Shown here in pieces: positions 27,763-36,318 of a stretch of DNA of 64,000 nucleotides. Both the position numbers and the translations under genes were made by a program. Every line of letters begins with the position of its first letter. The stretch's first letter is position 1. The DNA comes from Teichococcus rhizosphaerae. Lineage in GTDB: Bacteria > Pseudomonadota > Alphaproteobacteria > Acetobacterales > Acetobacteraceae. The notes under the pieces are model-generated. The model did not search any database. It was not told where the DNA came from and saw nothing but the letters and a program-made list of their open reading frames with translations. Location: assembly GCF_002631185.1 (NCBI RefSeq), contig NZ_PDNU01000010.1, positions 62,001 through 126,000 on the forward strand. The letters are read 5' to 3'.

Positions 27763-27787
27763 TTTCATTGTTTGAAATGACGTTTCA
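27763..27787. promoter_or_regulatory. Three phased half-sites, probable IclR operator
   Basis: TTTCA (27763-27767), TGAAA (27773-27777) and TTTCA (27783-27787) alternate in orientation with an exact 10-bp period, so all lie on one face of the helix. The first and second make the palindrome TTTCATTGTTTGAAA, and the second and third make TGAAATGACGTTTCA. The site lies midway between the CoA-transferase start (27708) and the IclR gene start (27869). IclR tetramers bind such arrays; direct binding here is inferred. Confidence 0.6.
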
Positions 27788-27868
27788 TTGGGAGTATGGC
27801 ATGCTCCACACGGGCCGTGAACCAGGAATTCGCGCCCTCCGGAATTTGCAGGGAGAGACGGCCGGGCC

Positions 27869-28663
27869 ATGCCTTCCTACGAGCCTGTCACCGCCGTGCT
27901 GCGCGGGCTGGAGGTGCTGCGGGCGGTGAACCACCTGCGCAGCGCCACGGTGCGCGAGATCCACGAGGCCACGGGGCTGAACCAGCCCACCGTGGTGCGG
28001 ATGCTGGAAACGCTGATCCATGCCGGCTTCGTGGCGCGCCAGCCGAGCCAGCCGCGTTACATGCCCACCGGCCGGACGCTGGAGCTGAGCGCCGGCTATG
28101 AGCTGCAGCGCGAGGTGGGCTTGGCCGCCACGCCGGTGATGACGCGGCTGCGGCGCGGCATCGGCTGGCCGTCCGACATCGGCGTGTTCGACGGCGACGC
28201 CATGGTGGTGGTGCACACCAGCCGCGGCGAGGGCGGGCGCTTCCTGTTCGAGCGCCGCCCGGGCTTCCGGGCGCCGATCCTGGCGACCTCGCTGGGCCTC
28301 GCCTTCCTGGCGCATTGCAGCGAGGAGGACCGGCGCCAGGCGCTGGAGCGCAGCGCCCGCCTGCCGGAGCCCTGGAACGACCTCGCCCGGCAGCCCGAGG
28401 CGCTGGCCGCGCGGCTCGCGCGCATCCGCGCCGATGGCTATGCCGGGATGGACGATGCCTATTCGGCCCGGGACTATGGCGGGCTGGCCAGCGCCATCGG
28501 CGTGCCGGTGCTGGAAGGCGGCGTGGCCATCGCCGCGCTCAACCTGATGTATCTGCGCGACGCGATCGACCAGGAGAAGGTGGTGCGCAAGCTGCTGCCG
28601 GTGCTGCAGGAGGCGGCGCGGGAGCTGGGCGCGGCGCTCGGCGGGCTGAAGCGGCCCGGCTGA
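27869..28663 (+). CDS. IclR-family transcriptional regulator (MhpR-like)
   Basis: A 264-residue IclR protein. The helix-turn-helix spans about residues 22-62 (SATVREIHEATGLNQPTVVRMLETL), and the effector domain about 85-255 contains SRGEGGRFLFERRPGFRAPI and ARDYGGLASAIGVPV. This pattern, with VVHTS in the sensor domain, fits the MhpR branch that controls aromatic or carboxylic acid degradation. The start ATG has CAGGGAGAG upstream. It is divergent from the CoA-transferase/acyl-CoA dehydrogenase operon and is its likely regulator through the array at 27763-27787. Confidence 0.9.
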   Translation: MPSYEPVTAVLRGLEVLRAVNHLRSATVREIHEATGLNQPTVVRMLETLIHAGFVARQPSQPRYMPTGRTLELSAGYELQREVGLAATPVMTRLRRGIGWPSDIGVFDGDAMVVVHTSRGEGGRFLFERRPGFRAPILATSLGLAFLAHCSEEDRRQALERSARLPEPWNDLARQPEALAARLARIRADGYAGMDDAYSARDYGGLASAIGVPVLEGGVAIAALNLMYLRDAIDQEKVVRKLLPVLQEAARELGAALGGLKRPG

Positions 28664-28684
28664 GGGCCGCCGCCGCCCGCCCCC

Positions 28685-30184
28685 TCAGGCGCCGGCCCGC
28701 GCCCCGTCCGGGCGGCGCAGCCCGGGCAGGTGCGCCCGCAGGTGGTCGCTCGCCAGCACGGCCGCGGCGAGCGCCAGCCCCGAGGCGCCGACCGCGACGG
28801 CGAGCCGGGTCAGCAGCGGCAGGCTTTCCGGCGTCACCGCCCGCACCAGCGCATAGGCGGCGGCCACCGCCAGGAGCTGCGGCAGCACGCTGCCGCGCAG
28901 CCACCTCCCCGCCAGCCCCTTCAGGCGGTTGCGGAAGGCCGTTGCGGTGAAGATGGCGAAGGCCAGGCCATTGGCGCCGATCAGGCACAGCGCCGGCAGG
29001 ATGACGCCGTAGCGCGGCGTCAGCAGCAGGATGGCCGGCAGGTAGAGCGCGCCGGTGACGAGGTTGGACTTGAGCGCCGTGGCCGGGTCGCCCTCGGCCA
29101 TCTGCAGGGCGTGGGAAGGGCGGCAAAGGCCGCTCAGCGCATAGGCCACGGCCAGCGCCGCCAGCACGGGCGCGAAGTCGCGCGCCGCGTCCGGCCGGCC
29201 GCTGACCAGCTCGATGAAGGCGCCGCCGAAGAACACCAGCGCGCCCGCCGCCGTCAGCATCAGCACGAAGGTGGCCTGCGAGGCGGTGAAGAACAGCACG
29301 CGCAGCTCCTGGACGCGCTCGCCGCGCACATGGGCCGACATGCGCGGAAAGGCGGCGGTGATCAGCGGCGTGGTCAGCCGCACCATGGCCGAGCACATGG
29401 TGGAGACGAGCGAATAGGTGCCGAAGACGGAAAGCGGCAGCATGGCGCTGACAACAAGGGAGTCCGCGATCTGCACGAAGGTGCCCGTGGCGGCGGAGGC
29501 CATGTTGGTGCCGGCGAAGGCCATGGTCTGGCCGATGGTGGCCATCTCCGGCCGGCGCGGCCGGAACGCGCCCGGCACCACCCGCCCCACCGCCAGCGCG
29601 AAGCTGCCCGTCTCGACGACGCTGGCCGCGATCTGGCTCCAGAAGAAGGCGTGCGCGCTGGGCTCGACCGCCAGCGCGCCGAGGCCCAGCACCAGGCGCA
29701 GCATGCCGGTGGAGGCGAGCAGCAGGTTGCAGGTGACCTGCCGCTCCAGCCCCTCCAGCGTGGCCTGGAACACGCCGCGCAGCCGCTGGATGCCGATGGC
29801 CACCCCCATCAGCACGAGGCTGGAGGCCACATAGGAGGTCTCGATGTTCTGCGGCTTCAGCCAGTGCGTGGCGAGCAGCCCCGAGCCCGCCCAGACGGCG
29901 AGGATGAGCGCCAGGGCGAGCGCCAGGTAGATCAGCAGGAAGCTGAACACCAGCGAGCCGGTGCCGGCGGCGTCCTCCACCTGCTGGCGCGCCACGGCGC
30001 GCGTCGCGGTCTGGCCGAGGCCCGCGTCGAAGATGGCGGCCGCCGTCATCATCACGGTGAAGAAGCCGATCAGCCCGTACTGCTCGGCGCCGGCGAGGCG
30101 GTAGCCGCCGAAGGCCAGCCCGGCCTGCACCGCGATGGAAACCGCCATGCCAACCAGGTTGGCCAGGACGTTGCGAGCCATCAT
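28685..30184 (-). CDS. Polysaccharide flippase, Wzx/PST family (first copy)
   Basis: A 499-residue integral membrane protein with about 12-14 hydrophobic helices, starting MMARNVLANLVGMAVSI and containing the Wzx-type GLIGFFTVMMTAAAIFDAGLG segment. Flippases of this family move undecaprenyl-linked oligosaccharide units across the inner membrane. ATG at 30184 is chosen; a TTG at 30211 has no ribosome-binding site. A Rho-independent terminator at 30266-30295 separates it from the sugar-transferase gene, so it probably has its own promoter in the 80 bp upstream. It is unlike the second flippase at 46711. Confidence 0.88.
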   Translation of the reverse strand: MMARNVLANLVGMAVSIAVQAGLAFGGYRLAGAEQYGLIGFFTVMMTAAAIFDAGLGQTATRAVARQQVEDAAGTGSLVFSFLLIYLALALALILAVWAGSGLLATHWLKPQNIETSYVASSLVLMGVAIGIQRLRGVFQATLEGLERQVTCNLLLASTGMLRLVLGLGALAVEPSAHAFFWSQIAASVVETGSFALAVGRVVPGAFRPRRPEMATIGQTMAFAGTNMASAATGTFVQIADSLVVSAMLPLSVFGTYSLVSTMCSAMVRLTTPLITAAFPRMSAHVRGERVQELRVLFFTASQATFVLMLTAAGALVFFGGAFIELVSGRPDAARDFAPVLAALAVAYALSGLCRPSHALQMAEGDPATALKSNLVTGALYLPAILLLTPRYGVILPALCLIGANGLAFAIFTATAFRNRLKGLAGRWLRGSVLPQLLAVAAAYALVRAVTPESLPLLTRLAVAVGASGLALAAAVLASDHLRAHLPGLRRPDGARAGA

Positions 30185-30265
30185 GTTCGTCGTCGGACCT
30201 TGTCTGCGCAAAAGGGAATGACCGTCCTGGGCAGCCGCCCACCGGATGGGCGGGGCGCCTCAACG

Positions 30266-30295
30266 AAAAATGGCTTCGCCCTGTCGCGAAGCCAT
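30266..30295 (-). terminator. Rho-independent terminator after the sugar-transferase gene
   Basis: On the minus strand a perfect 10-bp stem (ATGGCTTCGC with GCGAAGCCAT, plus-strand arms 30270-30279 and 30286-30295) with a 6-base loop is followed by five T residues (complement of 30266-30270). It lies 39 bp after the stop codon of the sugar-transferase gene. Confidence 0.85.
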
Positions 30296-30333
30296 CTCCG
30301 AAGCCTTGCCCTTCCGGTGCGGCCGTCCGGACC

Positions 30334-31041
30334 TCAATAGGCGCCGCGGCTGAGCAGCACGGCCGGAACCGTCTTCACCAGGATCTTCAGGTCGCCCCAG
30401 AAGGAGAACTCGCGGACATAGCGGCAATCCAGCGAGACGCGCTCGCCATAGCTGGTGTCGCTGCGGCCGCTGATCTGCCACAGGCCGGTGATGCCGGGGC
30501 GCACCATCAGGTAGCTGGACGCGGCCACGCCGTAATGCTGGTCCAGCTCCTCCTGCACCACGGGGCGGGGGCCCACCAGGCTCATCTCGCCGCGCAGCAC
30601 GTTGATGAGCTGCGGCAGCTCGTCGAGGCTGGTGGCGCGCAGGAAGCGGCCGATGCGGGTGACGCGGGGGTCGCGCGGCAGCTTGCGGGTGGTGGCCCAG
30701 AGGCGCGCCGCCTCGGGGTCGTTCTGCAGGAGCTGCGCCAGCACCTCGGCGGCGTTGGGCATCATGCTGCGGAACTTCAGGCAGCGGAAGCTCCGGCCGC
30801 CGCGCCCGATGCGCGCATGGCCGAAGATGGCCGGCCCGCCATCGGCCGCCACGATGGCCATGACGATCAGGAAGAGAGGTGCCAGCACCACCAGGGCCAT
30901 GCCAGAAGCCAAAATATCCAGCGACCGCTTGGCAGCATGATGCCAGGAATTGTTCTTGCCCTTCGCGATCCCGTACACGGAAGCGTCCAGGGGGGAAGAC
31001 TTGTCGAGCTGGATATTATTTGGCCAATTTGCATGGGTCAT
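30334..31041 (-). CDS. Undecaprenyl-phosphate sugar transferase (ExoY/PssY type)
   Basis: A 235-residue bacterial sugar transferase that starts repeat-unit assembly by moving a sugar phosphate onto undecaprenyl phosphate. One hydrophobic anchor (residues about 33-56, ILASGMALVVLAPLFLIV) is followed by the catalytic domain with KFRSMMPNA, LDELPQLINVLRGEMSLVGP and RPGITGLWQISGRSD, including the conserved acidic pairs. It is the short form lacking the four-helix N-terminal domain of WcaJ. ATG 31041 has GGAG eight bases upstream. The N-terminal 30 residues are encoded by noticeably AT-richer DNA than the rest. Confidence 0.93.
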   Translation of the reverse strand: MTHANWPNNIQLDKSSPLDASVYGIAKGKNNSWHHAAKRSLDILASGMALVVLAPLFLIVMAIVAADGGPAIFGHARIGRGGRSFRCLKFRSMMPNAAEVLAQLLQNDPEAARLWATTRKLPRDPRVTRIGRFLRATSLDELPQLINVLRGEMSLVGPRPVVQEELDQHYGVAASSYLMVRPGITGLWQISGRSDTSYGERVSLDCRYVREFSFWGDLKILVKTVPAVLLSRGAY

Positions 31042-31408
31042 GGGGCAACTCCGATTACATCTGGCCGGGAAATTATCCGTCTTTGATTGTCTAAAAATAC
31101 ACAAATTGGTTGGTTAAGATAGAATGTTTTTGAAAAACCGAGCGGCGGGCTTTTCAACTGTCTGTGTTTACAGCCAGTAAATCTCATGAGTTGCACTTCA
31201 GGAACACCGCAACCATCAGTTGTGTCTTTTGATCCACCGGTCTTCCTCTTGCGCATCTGCCGCAAACTCGCCTTTTCGGCGATCAGCATCTTTGTGGTGC
31301 GATGCAGCATCAGTATGGAGCCTTGAGGAGACGGAAGCAAATTCCTGCGCCCGCGCTCAGTTTCATAAATAATGCGAAAATATTGAGGCGGACTGGTGGC
31401 GCGCCCTG
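31042..31408. other. AT-rich upstream region of the sugar-transferase gene
   Basis: About 370 bp of conspicuously lower GC than all surrounding DNA. It should hold the promoter of the sugar-transferase gene. Visible elements are the perfect palindrome GTTTTT-G-AAAAAC at 31126-31138, and TTTCATAAATAATG at 31361-31374, which resembles sequences upstream of other exopolysaccharide genes here. A minus-strand open frame of up to 100 codons (31038-31340) ends in an ATGA overlap with the transferase start, but its amino-acid composition is not protein-like and it lacks a good ribosome-binding site. Confidence 0.5.
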
Positions 31409-31441
31409 AAAAAAGCCGCCGCCGGCTGGGAGCCGGCGGCG
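31409..31441 (-). terminator. Rho-independent terminator after the tyrosine autokinase gene
   Basis: Minus-strand hairpin with an 11-bp perfect stem (CGCCGCCGGCT with AGCCGGCGGCG, plus-strand arms 31417-31427 and 31431-31441), a 3-base loop and a run of six T residues (complement of 31409-31414). It begins 24 bp after the stop codon of the autokinase gene. Confidence 0.9.
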
Positions 31442-31465
31442 TCGCCGCGGAACAGAGGGGCCGGA

Positions 31466-33643
31466 TCAGGCGCCCGGCGCGGGCAGGCGCTTGAGGTCCG
31501 GCGTCGTGCTCCGGGCATAGCCCGCGTAGTAGCCCAGCGGGTCCAGCCGGCCCGGCCGCACCCGGGTCAGCACCGTGGCCATGCGCGCCCGCATGGAGCG
31601 CGGCAGGCGGCGGATGGCCTCCAGGACCATGGTCCGCGGCGCCCGCTCCCAGCCGACCGCGAACAGCACGGAGTCCGCGTGCTGCGACAGCACCACCGCG
31701 TCCGCCACCCGCATCACCGGCGGGCTGTCCATGATCACCAGGTGATATTCGCGCCGCGCCCGGCTGATCAGCTCGGCGAACTGGCGGGATTCGATCAGCG
31801 CCTGCGGGTTGGGCGAGGAGCGGTCGGAGAGCAGCGTGTGCAGCCCCGAGCGCTCATCCACCTGCACCGCGTCCTCGAAGCGCGTCTCGCCGTTCAGCAC
31901 CGCCTCGATGCTGCGGCCCGGCCAGGGCGCGCCGAAGATGGTGGACATCTGCGGCCGGCGCATGTCCGTCTCCAGCAGCAGCACCCGCAGCCCGTCGGCG
32001 GCGGAAAGGCGGGCCATGGAGGCGGCCACCGTGCTCTTGCCGTCGCCGATGCCGGGCGAGGTGACCAGCACCGTGTTGGCGGGGCCGCCGCCGGCCACGG
32101 ACTGCATGGTCAGGCGCAGGGCGCGCAGCGTCTCGGCGATGCCGGACTGGCCCTGCTCCATCACCAGCCCCGGCATCCGACGGCGCCGGCCGCTGCCCAG
32201 GGCGGGCAGGCTGCCGGCGTTCTGGATGCCGGTCAGCGTCACCAGGTCCTGCACCGAGTTGATCGTGCCATGCGTCATCCGGCGCAGCACCAGCAGGCCG
32301 CCGGCCAGGAAGAGGCCGATGAAGCCACTGAACACCGCGACGACCGAGGCCGGCGGGCCGTTCGGGCGGAAGGGCACGGCGGCGGGCGAGATGACGCGGG
32401 CGGCCGGGAACTGGGCGGATGCCAGGCGCGTCTGCTCCGTGCGGGTCAGGAAGGCCTGGTAGACCTGCCGCTTGGCATCCGCCTCGCGCGTCAGCTGCGC
32501 CAGGATCACCTCCGCCTGCGCGCCGCTGCGGGCGGCGGTGGTGGTGGTGTTCAGCGCGGCCTGCGCGTCCTGGAGCCGGTCGCGCGCGGCATCCACCTCG
32601 CGCCGCAGCGAGGCGACGATGCGGCCCGTCTCCCCGGCGATCTGGCGCTGCAGGTCGCGCAGCTCGGCCTCGGCGGCCAGGCGGTCGGGGTGGCGCGGGC
32701 CAAGGCGCTGGCCAAGCGTCGCGGCGCGCTGCACGATCTCCGCCTCGCGGTCGCGCAGGCTCTGGATCACCGGCGAGGCGAGCGCCTCGGTGGAGGCGCT
32801 GCCGCGGCCGCCGGAGCGGTTCACGCTGTCGAGCGCCGCCTGGGCGCGGGCCAGCTCCTGGCGGGCCACCGCCACGCGGGCCTGCTGCTCGTTCAGCTGC
32901 AGGGCGCCGAGCGAGCCCTGGGCGGTTTCCAGCAGGCCGCTCTCGCGGCGGAAGGCCTGGATCTTGCGGTCCGCCTGCTCGACATCCTCGCGCAGCGCGT
33001 TCAGCCGCTCGGTCAGCCACTCATTGGCCTGCAGGGTGGTGTCCCGCTTGGCCGACACCTCGAGCGAGATGTAGCGGTCCATCAGGGTGTTCACCACCTG
33101 CGCCGCCTCGTCGGGCGAGTCCGACAGGTAGCGCACGCGCACCACGTTGCTGTTGTCGGCGGTGCGGATCTCGAGCCGCCGCTGCATCTCCTCGATCGCC
33201 AGCGCCATGCGGTCGAGCGGCTGCTCCGCCTCGGCCGGCAGGGGCGGCAGGCCGTCGATCGTCTCGCTCCACCAGCGGCCGGCGGAGGCCACCAGCCCCC
33301 GCGCCCAGTCCGCCGCCTCGCCCACCGCGCGGGAAAGGCCGCTCTCGGGCTTCTCCTGCTGGTCGAGGCCCAGCGTGCGGACCACTTCCTCGGCCAGCCG
33401 GCGCGAGCGGAGGATGTCCGCCTCCGTGCGGATCCGCTGCATGCCGGCGGGGGCGTTCGCCACCGTCTGGTTCAGCTCGGGGATGGGTGGCTCGCGGTTC
33501 TCGACCAGCAGCAGACCTTCGCTGGCAAAGCGGACCGGCAGCGACTTCGCGATGGCGAAGCCGAGCACGGCCGTGACGAAGGCGGCGAGGGCCAGCGTCA
33601 GTTTGCGTCGCCACAAAAGGCTCAGGAGATCGGTCAGGCGCAT
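31466..33643 (-). CDS. Exopolysaccharide tyrosine autokinase / chain-length protein (Wzc, ExoP/GumC type)
   Basis: A 725-residue fusion of a polysaccharide co-polymerase and a BY-kinase. Two membrane helices (residues about 17-37 and about 420-440) flank a periplasmic domain with long coiled coils (about 190-380) and the PxxP segment near the second helix (SPAAVPFRPNGPP). The cytoplasmic kinase has Walker A SPGIGDGKST (about 527-536), Walker A-prime LLLETDMRRP and Walker B VIMDSPPV (about 633-640). The A-prime motif has Glu where Asp is usual. A C-terminal tyrosine cluster (GYYAGY, about 702-707) is the autophosphorylation site. ATG 33643 has GAGG eight bases upstream. It controls polymer length and export. 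Confidence 0.93.
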   Translation of the reverse strand: MRLTDLLSLLWRRKLTLALAAFVTAVLGFAIAKSLPVRFASEGLLLVENREPPIPELNQTVANAPAGMQRIRTEADILRSRRLAEEVVRTLGLDQQEKPESGLSRAVGEAADWARGLVASAGRWWSETIDGLPPLPAEAEQPLDRMALAIEEMQRRLEIRTADNSNVVRVRYLSDSPDEAAQVVNTLMDRYISLEVSAKRDTTLQANEWLTERLNALREDVEQADRKIQAFRRESGLLETAQGSLGALQLNEQQARVAVARQELARAQAALDSVNRSGGRGSASTEALASPVIQSLRDREAEIVQRAATLGQRLGPRHPDRLAAEAELRDLQRQIAGETGRIVASLRREVDAARDRLQDAQAALNTTTTAARSGAQAEVILAQLTREADAKRQVYQAFLTRTEQTRLASAQFPAARVISPAAVPFRPNGPPASVVAVFSGFIGLFLAGGLLVLRRMTHGTINSVQDLVTLTGIQNAGSLPALGSGRRRRMPGLVMEQGQSGIAETLRALRLTMQSVAGGGPANTVLVTSPGIGDGKSTVAASMARLSAADGLRVLLLETDMRRPQMSTIFGAPWPGRSIEAVLNGETRFEDAVQVDERSGLHTLLSDRSSPNPQALIESRQFAELISRARREYHLVIMDSPPVMRVADAVVLSQHADSVLFAVGWERAPRTMVLEAIRRLPRSMRARMATVLTRVRPGRLDPLGYYAGYARSTTPDLKRLPAPGA

Positions 33644-34189
33644 AGGGTTTGCCTCATAAGGCCACTGGACAATCGCGGAAGTTGCCAAGGCTGGGCAGCG
33701 GCGGAGCGCAGGAAGATCCGGCGCCATGCTGAGGCCCGCAGGGTTCAGCGTTTAGTAAACACAACCTTTACGGTCTGTCCAAATAATCGTCCTAGCCTCA
33801 CACAAAAGTGGCTGGTGATTGATAATGTGTCTGTCTAGAGATCGCGTGACGTCAATTTGAGCCCTGTCCCGGCCTCCCGCCGGCGCATGCTCGTGATGTC
33901 CGCCCGCCTGATGCCCACCTGCCCGGCGCCTTGCTTGCCGCGCCGCGAAATCCGGCACTTCACGCCTGGAGAACGGAATGTTGTTGGTCCCGACTGCCCT
34001 TTCCGGATCGGCCGCCCGCGGAAACGCATCGGTGTGCGACCGCCGCGCGGGGGGAAGCGGCCGGGCCTTGCCCTTCTGGTCCCAGCATAGTGTTTTGTGC
34101 AGCGCAAAAAAATCGGTAAGACGCCCCGGATCGCCCGGTTCATCGCGCATTCGCGTGATCTCTCCCCTCCTGACGGTGCAAATCCACCC
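33644..34189. promoter_or_regulatory. Divergent intergenic region between autokinase and polymerase genes
   Basis: This 546-bp gap separates the two arms of the exopolysaccharide locus. The part at 33745-33850 is AT-rich. It contains CTCATAA (33653-33659), a motif seen before other genes of the locus, and the palindrome described at 33750. The remainder is GC-rich with several short open frames that show no homology signature or ribosome-binding site. No other gene is supported here. Confidence 0.5.
33750..33782 (-). promoter_or_regulatory. Possible promoter of the autokinase gene with overlapping palindrome
   Basis: On the minus strand TTGGAC (plus 33777-33782) and TTTACT (33754-33759) are separated by 17 bp and resemble -35 and -10 boxes. 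The -10 box lies inside the perfect palindrome GTTTA-G-TAAAC (33750-33760), a position suited to repression. The start codon is 107 bp downstream. Prediction by eye only. Confidence 0.35.
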
Positions 34190-35461
34190 ATGATGCCACC
34201 CCTGCGGCCGGGCCTGCGGATTTCAGCGGAATCCGGGGATGCCCGGATGGTGCGCCGCTGCCTCGTCGCGGCGCTGTTCGCCTCGATCTTCCTGCAGCGC
34301 TTCGCGATCCCCATCGGCGAGGATGGGCTGGCCATCAACCTTCTGGTGACGCTGGGGGTGCTGGCGCTGCTCGCCATCCGCGGCGCCTTCACGCTGGACC
34401 CCGTGCGGACGGTGATGTTCTTCGCCCTGGGCACGGCCATCTCGCTCAGCACGGCGCTGAACGCGGGCAACGCGTCGCTGCCGTCGATGGTGCTGATGCT
34501 GGTGATGTACGCGCCCTTCGTGCTGGCGCTGAACGTCACCGACGGCGTGTTCCGCGGCTGCGTCAGCGCCTTCCAGAAGATGGTGCTGGTCTGCGCGGTG
34601 TGCGGCGTGGCGCAGTTCGTGGCGCAGTTCGTGGTGGGCAGCGAGAACCTCTTCACCTTCCACGGCCTCGTCCCCGAATCCCTGCTGCTGCCCAACTTCA
34701 ACACCGCCAACCCGCTCACCTGGGATTCGCCCTATTACAAGAGCAACGGCTTCTTCCTGCTGGAGCCCTCCACCTTCTCGCAGTACCTGGCCATCGCCAT
34801 CGTGCTGGAGCTGCTCTTCTACGGCGTGACCCTGCGGCTGCTGGCCTTCGCCGTCGCCCTGCCCACCTCCTATTCCGGCACGGGGCTGATCCTGCTGCTG
34901 CTCCTGCTGCCCTGGCTGCTGCTGCACCTGCGCGCCTATGGCGCCATCGTGGGCGGCCTGGCCTTCGTGGGCGTGGCGGTGATCTTCGGCAGCCTGTGGA
35001 ACATCGAGGTGCTGCTGAACCGCATCAACGAGTTCCAGTCGGAGGATTCGAGCGCCAATGCCCGCTTCGTCGCCGGCGCCTGGCTGATCGGGGAGTTCCT
35101 GCTTTCCTCCGCGCGCGACGTCGTGTTCGGCCTCGGCCCTGGCTCCTACGCCCAGCACACGCCGCTCGTCTCCTACGAGGCGCACGACCCGGCCTGGGCC
35201 AAGATGCTGTTCGAGTACGGGCTGATGGGCTCGGCCATCTTCTGGCCCTTCTTCTTCATCTCCCTGTTCAGCAACCCGCCCTCGCGCTGGATCAGCACGG
35301 CGCTGCTGATCGGCTACTTCACCTTCGGCGGCATGCTGCTCGATCCGAGGCTGCAGATCATGATCCTGGTGTTCTGCGTCTGGCCGAAGCAGCCCGCCGC
35401 CGCGCCCGCACATGAGCGCCCGAGCTGGGCCCCCACCTTCAACAGCCGGCATGCCGCATGA
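34190..35461 (+). CDS. Exopolysaccharide polymerase (Wzy/O-antigen ligase-like membrane protein)
   Basis: About 423 residues, with roughly ten to eleven hydrophobic helices and one larger periplasmic loop in the middle (around SPYYKSNGFFLLEPSTFSQ), the architecture of Wzy polymerases and O-antigen ligases. The motif GFFLLEPSTFSQY recurs in exopolysaccharide polymerases. The start is uncertain: GTG 34097, ATG 34190, ATG 34193 and ATG 34247 are in frame; none has a strong Shine-Dalgarno. The gene begins a long plus-strand operon and its stop overlaps the aldo/keto reductase ATG. It is the only polymerase candidate in the locus. Confidence 0.78.
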   Translation: MMPPLRPGLRISAESGDARMVRRCLVAALFASIFLQRFAIPIGEDGLAINLLVTLGVLALLAIRGAFTLDPVRTVMFFALGTAISLSTALNAGNASLPSMVLMLVMYAPFVLALNVTDGVFRGCVSAFQKMVLVCAVCGVAQFVAQFVVGSENLFTFHGLVPESLLLPNFNTANPLTWDSPYYKSNGFFLLEPSTFSQYLAIAIVLELLFYGVTLRLLAFAVALPTSYSGTGLILLLLLLPWLLLHLRAYGAIVGGLAFVGVAVIFGSLWNIEVLLNRINEFQSEDSSANARFVAGAWLIGEFLLSSARDVVFGLGPGSYAQHTPLVSYEAHDPAWAKMLFEYGLMGSAIFWPFFFISLFSNPPSRWISTALLIGYFTFGGMLLDPRLQIMILVFCVWPKQPAAAPAHERPSWAPTFNSRHAA

Positions 35462-36318
35462 CACTTCCCCTCATCTCCCTCGGCCATCGTGGCGGGCTCC
35501 GCGCCTCCGCGGTCGGCCTGGGGTGCAGCCGGCTGGGCTCCACCCTCGGCGGCTGCACCGGGCCTGACGCGCTGCGCCTGCTGCGCCACGCCCTCGATTC
35601 CGGCGTCACCCTGCTCGACACCGCCAACATCTACGGCCAGGGCGAGAGCGAGCGCCTGATCGGCGAGGCGGTGCGGGGCCGGCGCGACGATGTCGTGCTC
35701 GTCACCAAGGCCGGGCAGCGCTTCACGCCCGCGCAGCGCGCGGCCAGCCTGGTCAAGGCGCCGCTGCGCTTCCTGGCCGGCCATGTGCCGGCGCTGCGCC
35801 GGGCCATCGCCGGCCGCCGCGCCGGCCTCCTGCCGCGCGACGTCTCGCCGGAGCACCTGCGCGCCTCCATCGAGGCCAGCCTGCGCCGCCTGCGGACCGA
35901 CCGCATAGACCTCTTCCTGCTGCACAGCCCCAGCGCCGCCATGGTGCGCGAAGGCGCCGCCTTCACGATGCTGGACGCGCAGGTGAAGGCGGGCAAGCTG
36001 CGCGCCTGGGGCATCTCCTGCGACGACGCCGAAACGGTGGAGGCGGCGCTGCGCGTGCCCTCCGCCGCCGTGCTGCAGGTGCCGCTGGCGGTGGCCCGCG
36101 CCATGCACCCGGCGCTGGACCACGCGGCGGCCCAGGGCGCGGGGCTGATGCTGCGCGAGATCTTCGCGGGCCAGGCCGCCTCCGCCGCGGCACGGGCCCA
36201 GGCCATTGCCGAGGCGCTCGGCCACCGCAACGCCATCGCCCTGGTCGGCACCACCTCGCCCGCGCATCTCGACGAGGCGCTGCGCCACGCGCGCCAGACC
36301 CTGGAGCTTCCCGCGTGA
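35458..36318 (+). CDS. Aldo/keto reductase
   Basis: A 286-residue TIM-barrel NAD(P)H-dependent reductase. Visible are GLGCSRLGSTLGG at the start, LLDTANIYGQGESERLIGEA with the catalytic Asp and Tyr, VTKAGQRF with the catalytic Lys, and RTDRIDLFLLHSPS with the His region and the late ALVGTTSPAHLDEAL cofactor site. Overlaps both neighbours by 4 bp (ATGA junctions), so it is translationally coupled to the polymerase and GMC oxidoreductase genes. With the oxidoreductase that follows it may adjust the redox state of a sugar or polyol unit. Substrate unknown. Confidence 0.88.
   Translation: MTLPLISLGHRGGLRASAVGLGCSRLGSTLGGCTGPDALRLLRHALDSGVTLLDTANIYGQGESERLIGEAVRGRRDDVVLVTKAGQRFTPAQRAASLVKAPLRFLAGHVPALRRAIAGRRAGLLPRDVSPEHLRASIEASLRRLRTDRIDLFLLHSPSAAMVREGAAFTMLDAQVKAGKLRAWGISCDDAETVEAALRVPSAAVLQVPLAVARAMHPALDHAAAQGAGLMLREIFAGQAASAAARAQAIAEALGHRNAIALVGTTSPAHLDEALRHARQTLELPA

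Noticed and set aside
31038-31340. Possible small protein gene ending in ATGA overlap with the sugar transferase
   Set aside because: No ribosome-binding site, non-ATG or weakly placed starts and no recognisable sequence; kept only as a remark on the AT-rich leader.
33835-34719. 294-codon minus-strand open frame before the autokinase gene
   Set aside because: It lies opposite the start of the polymerase gene, has no domain signature and ends in the promoter region.
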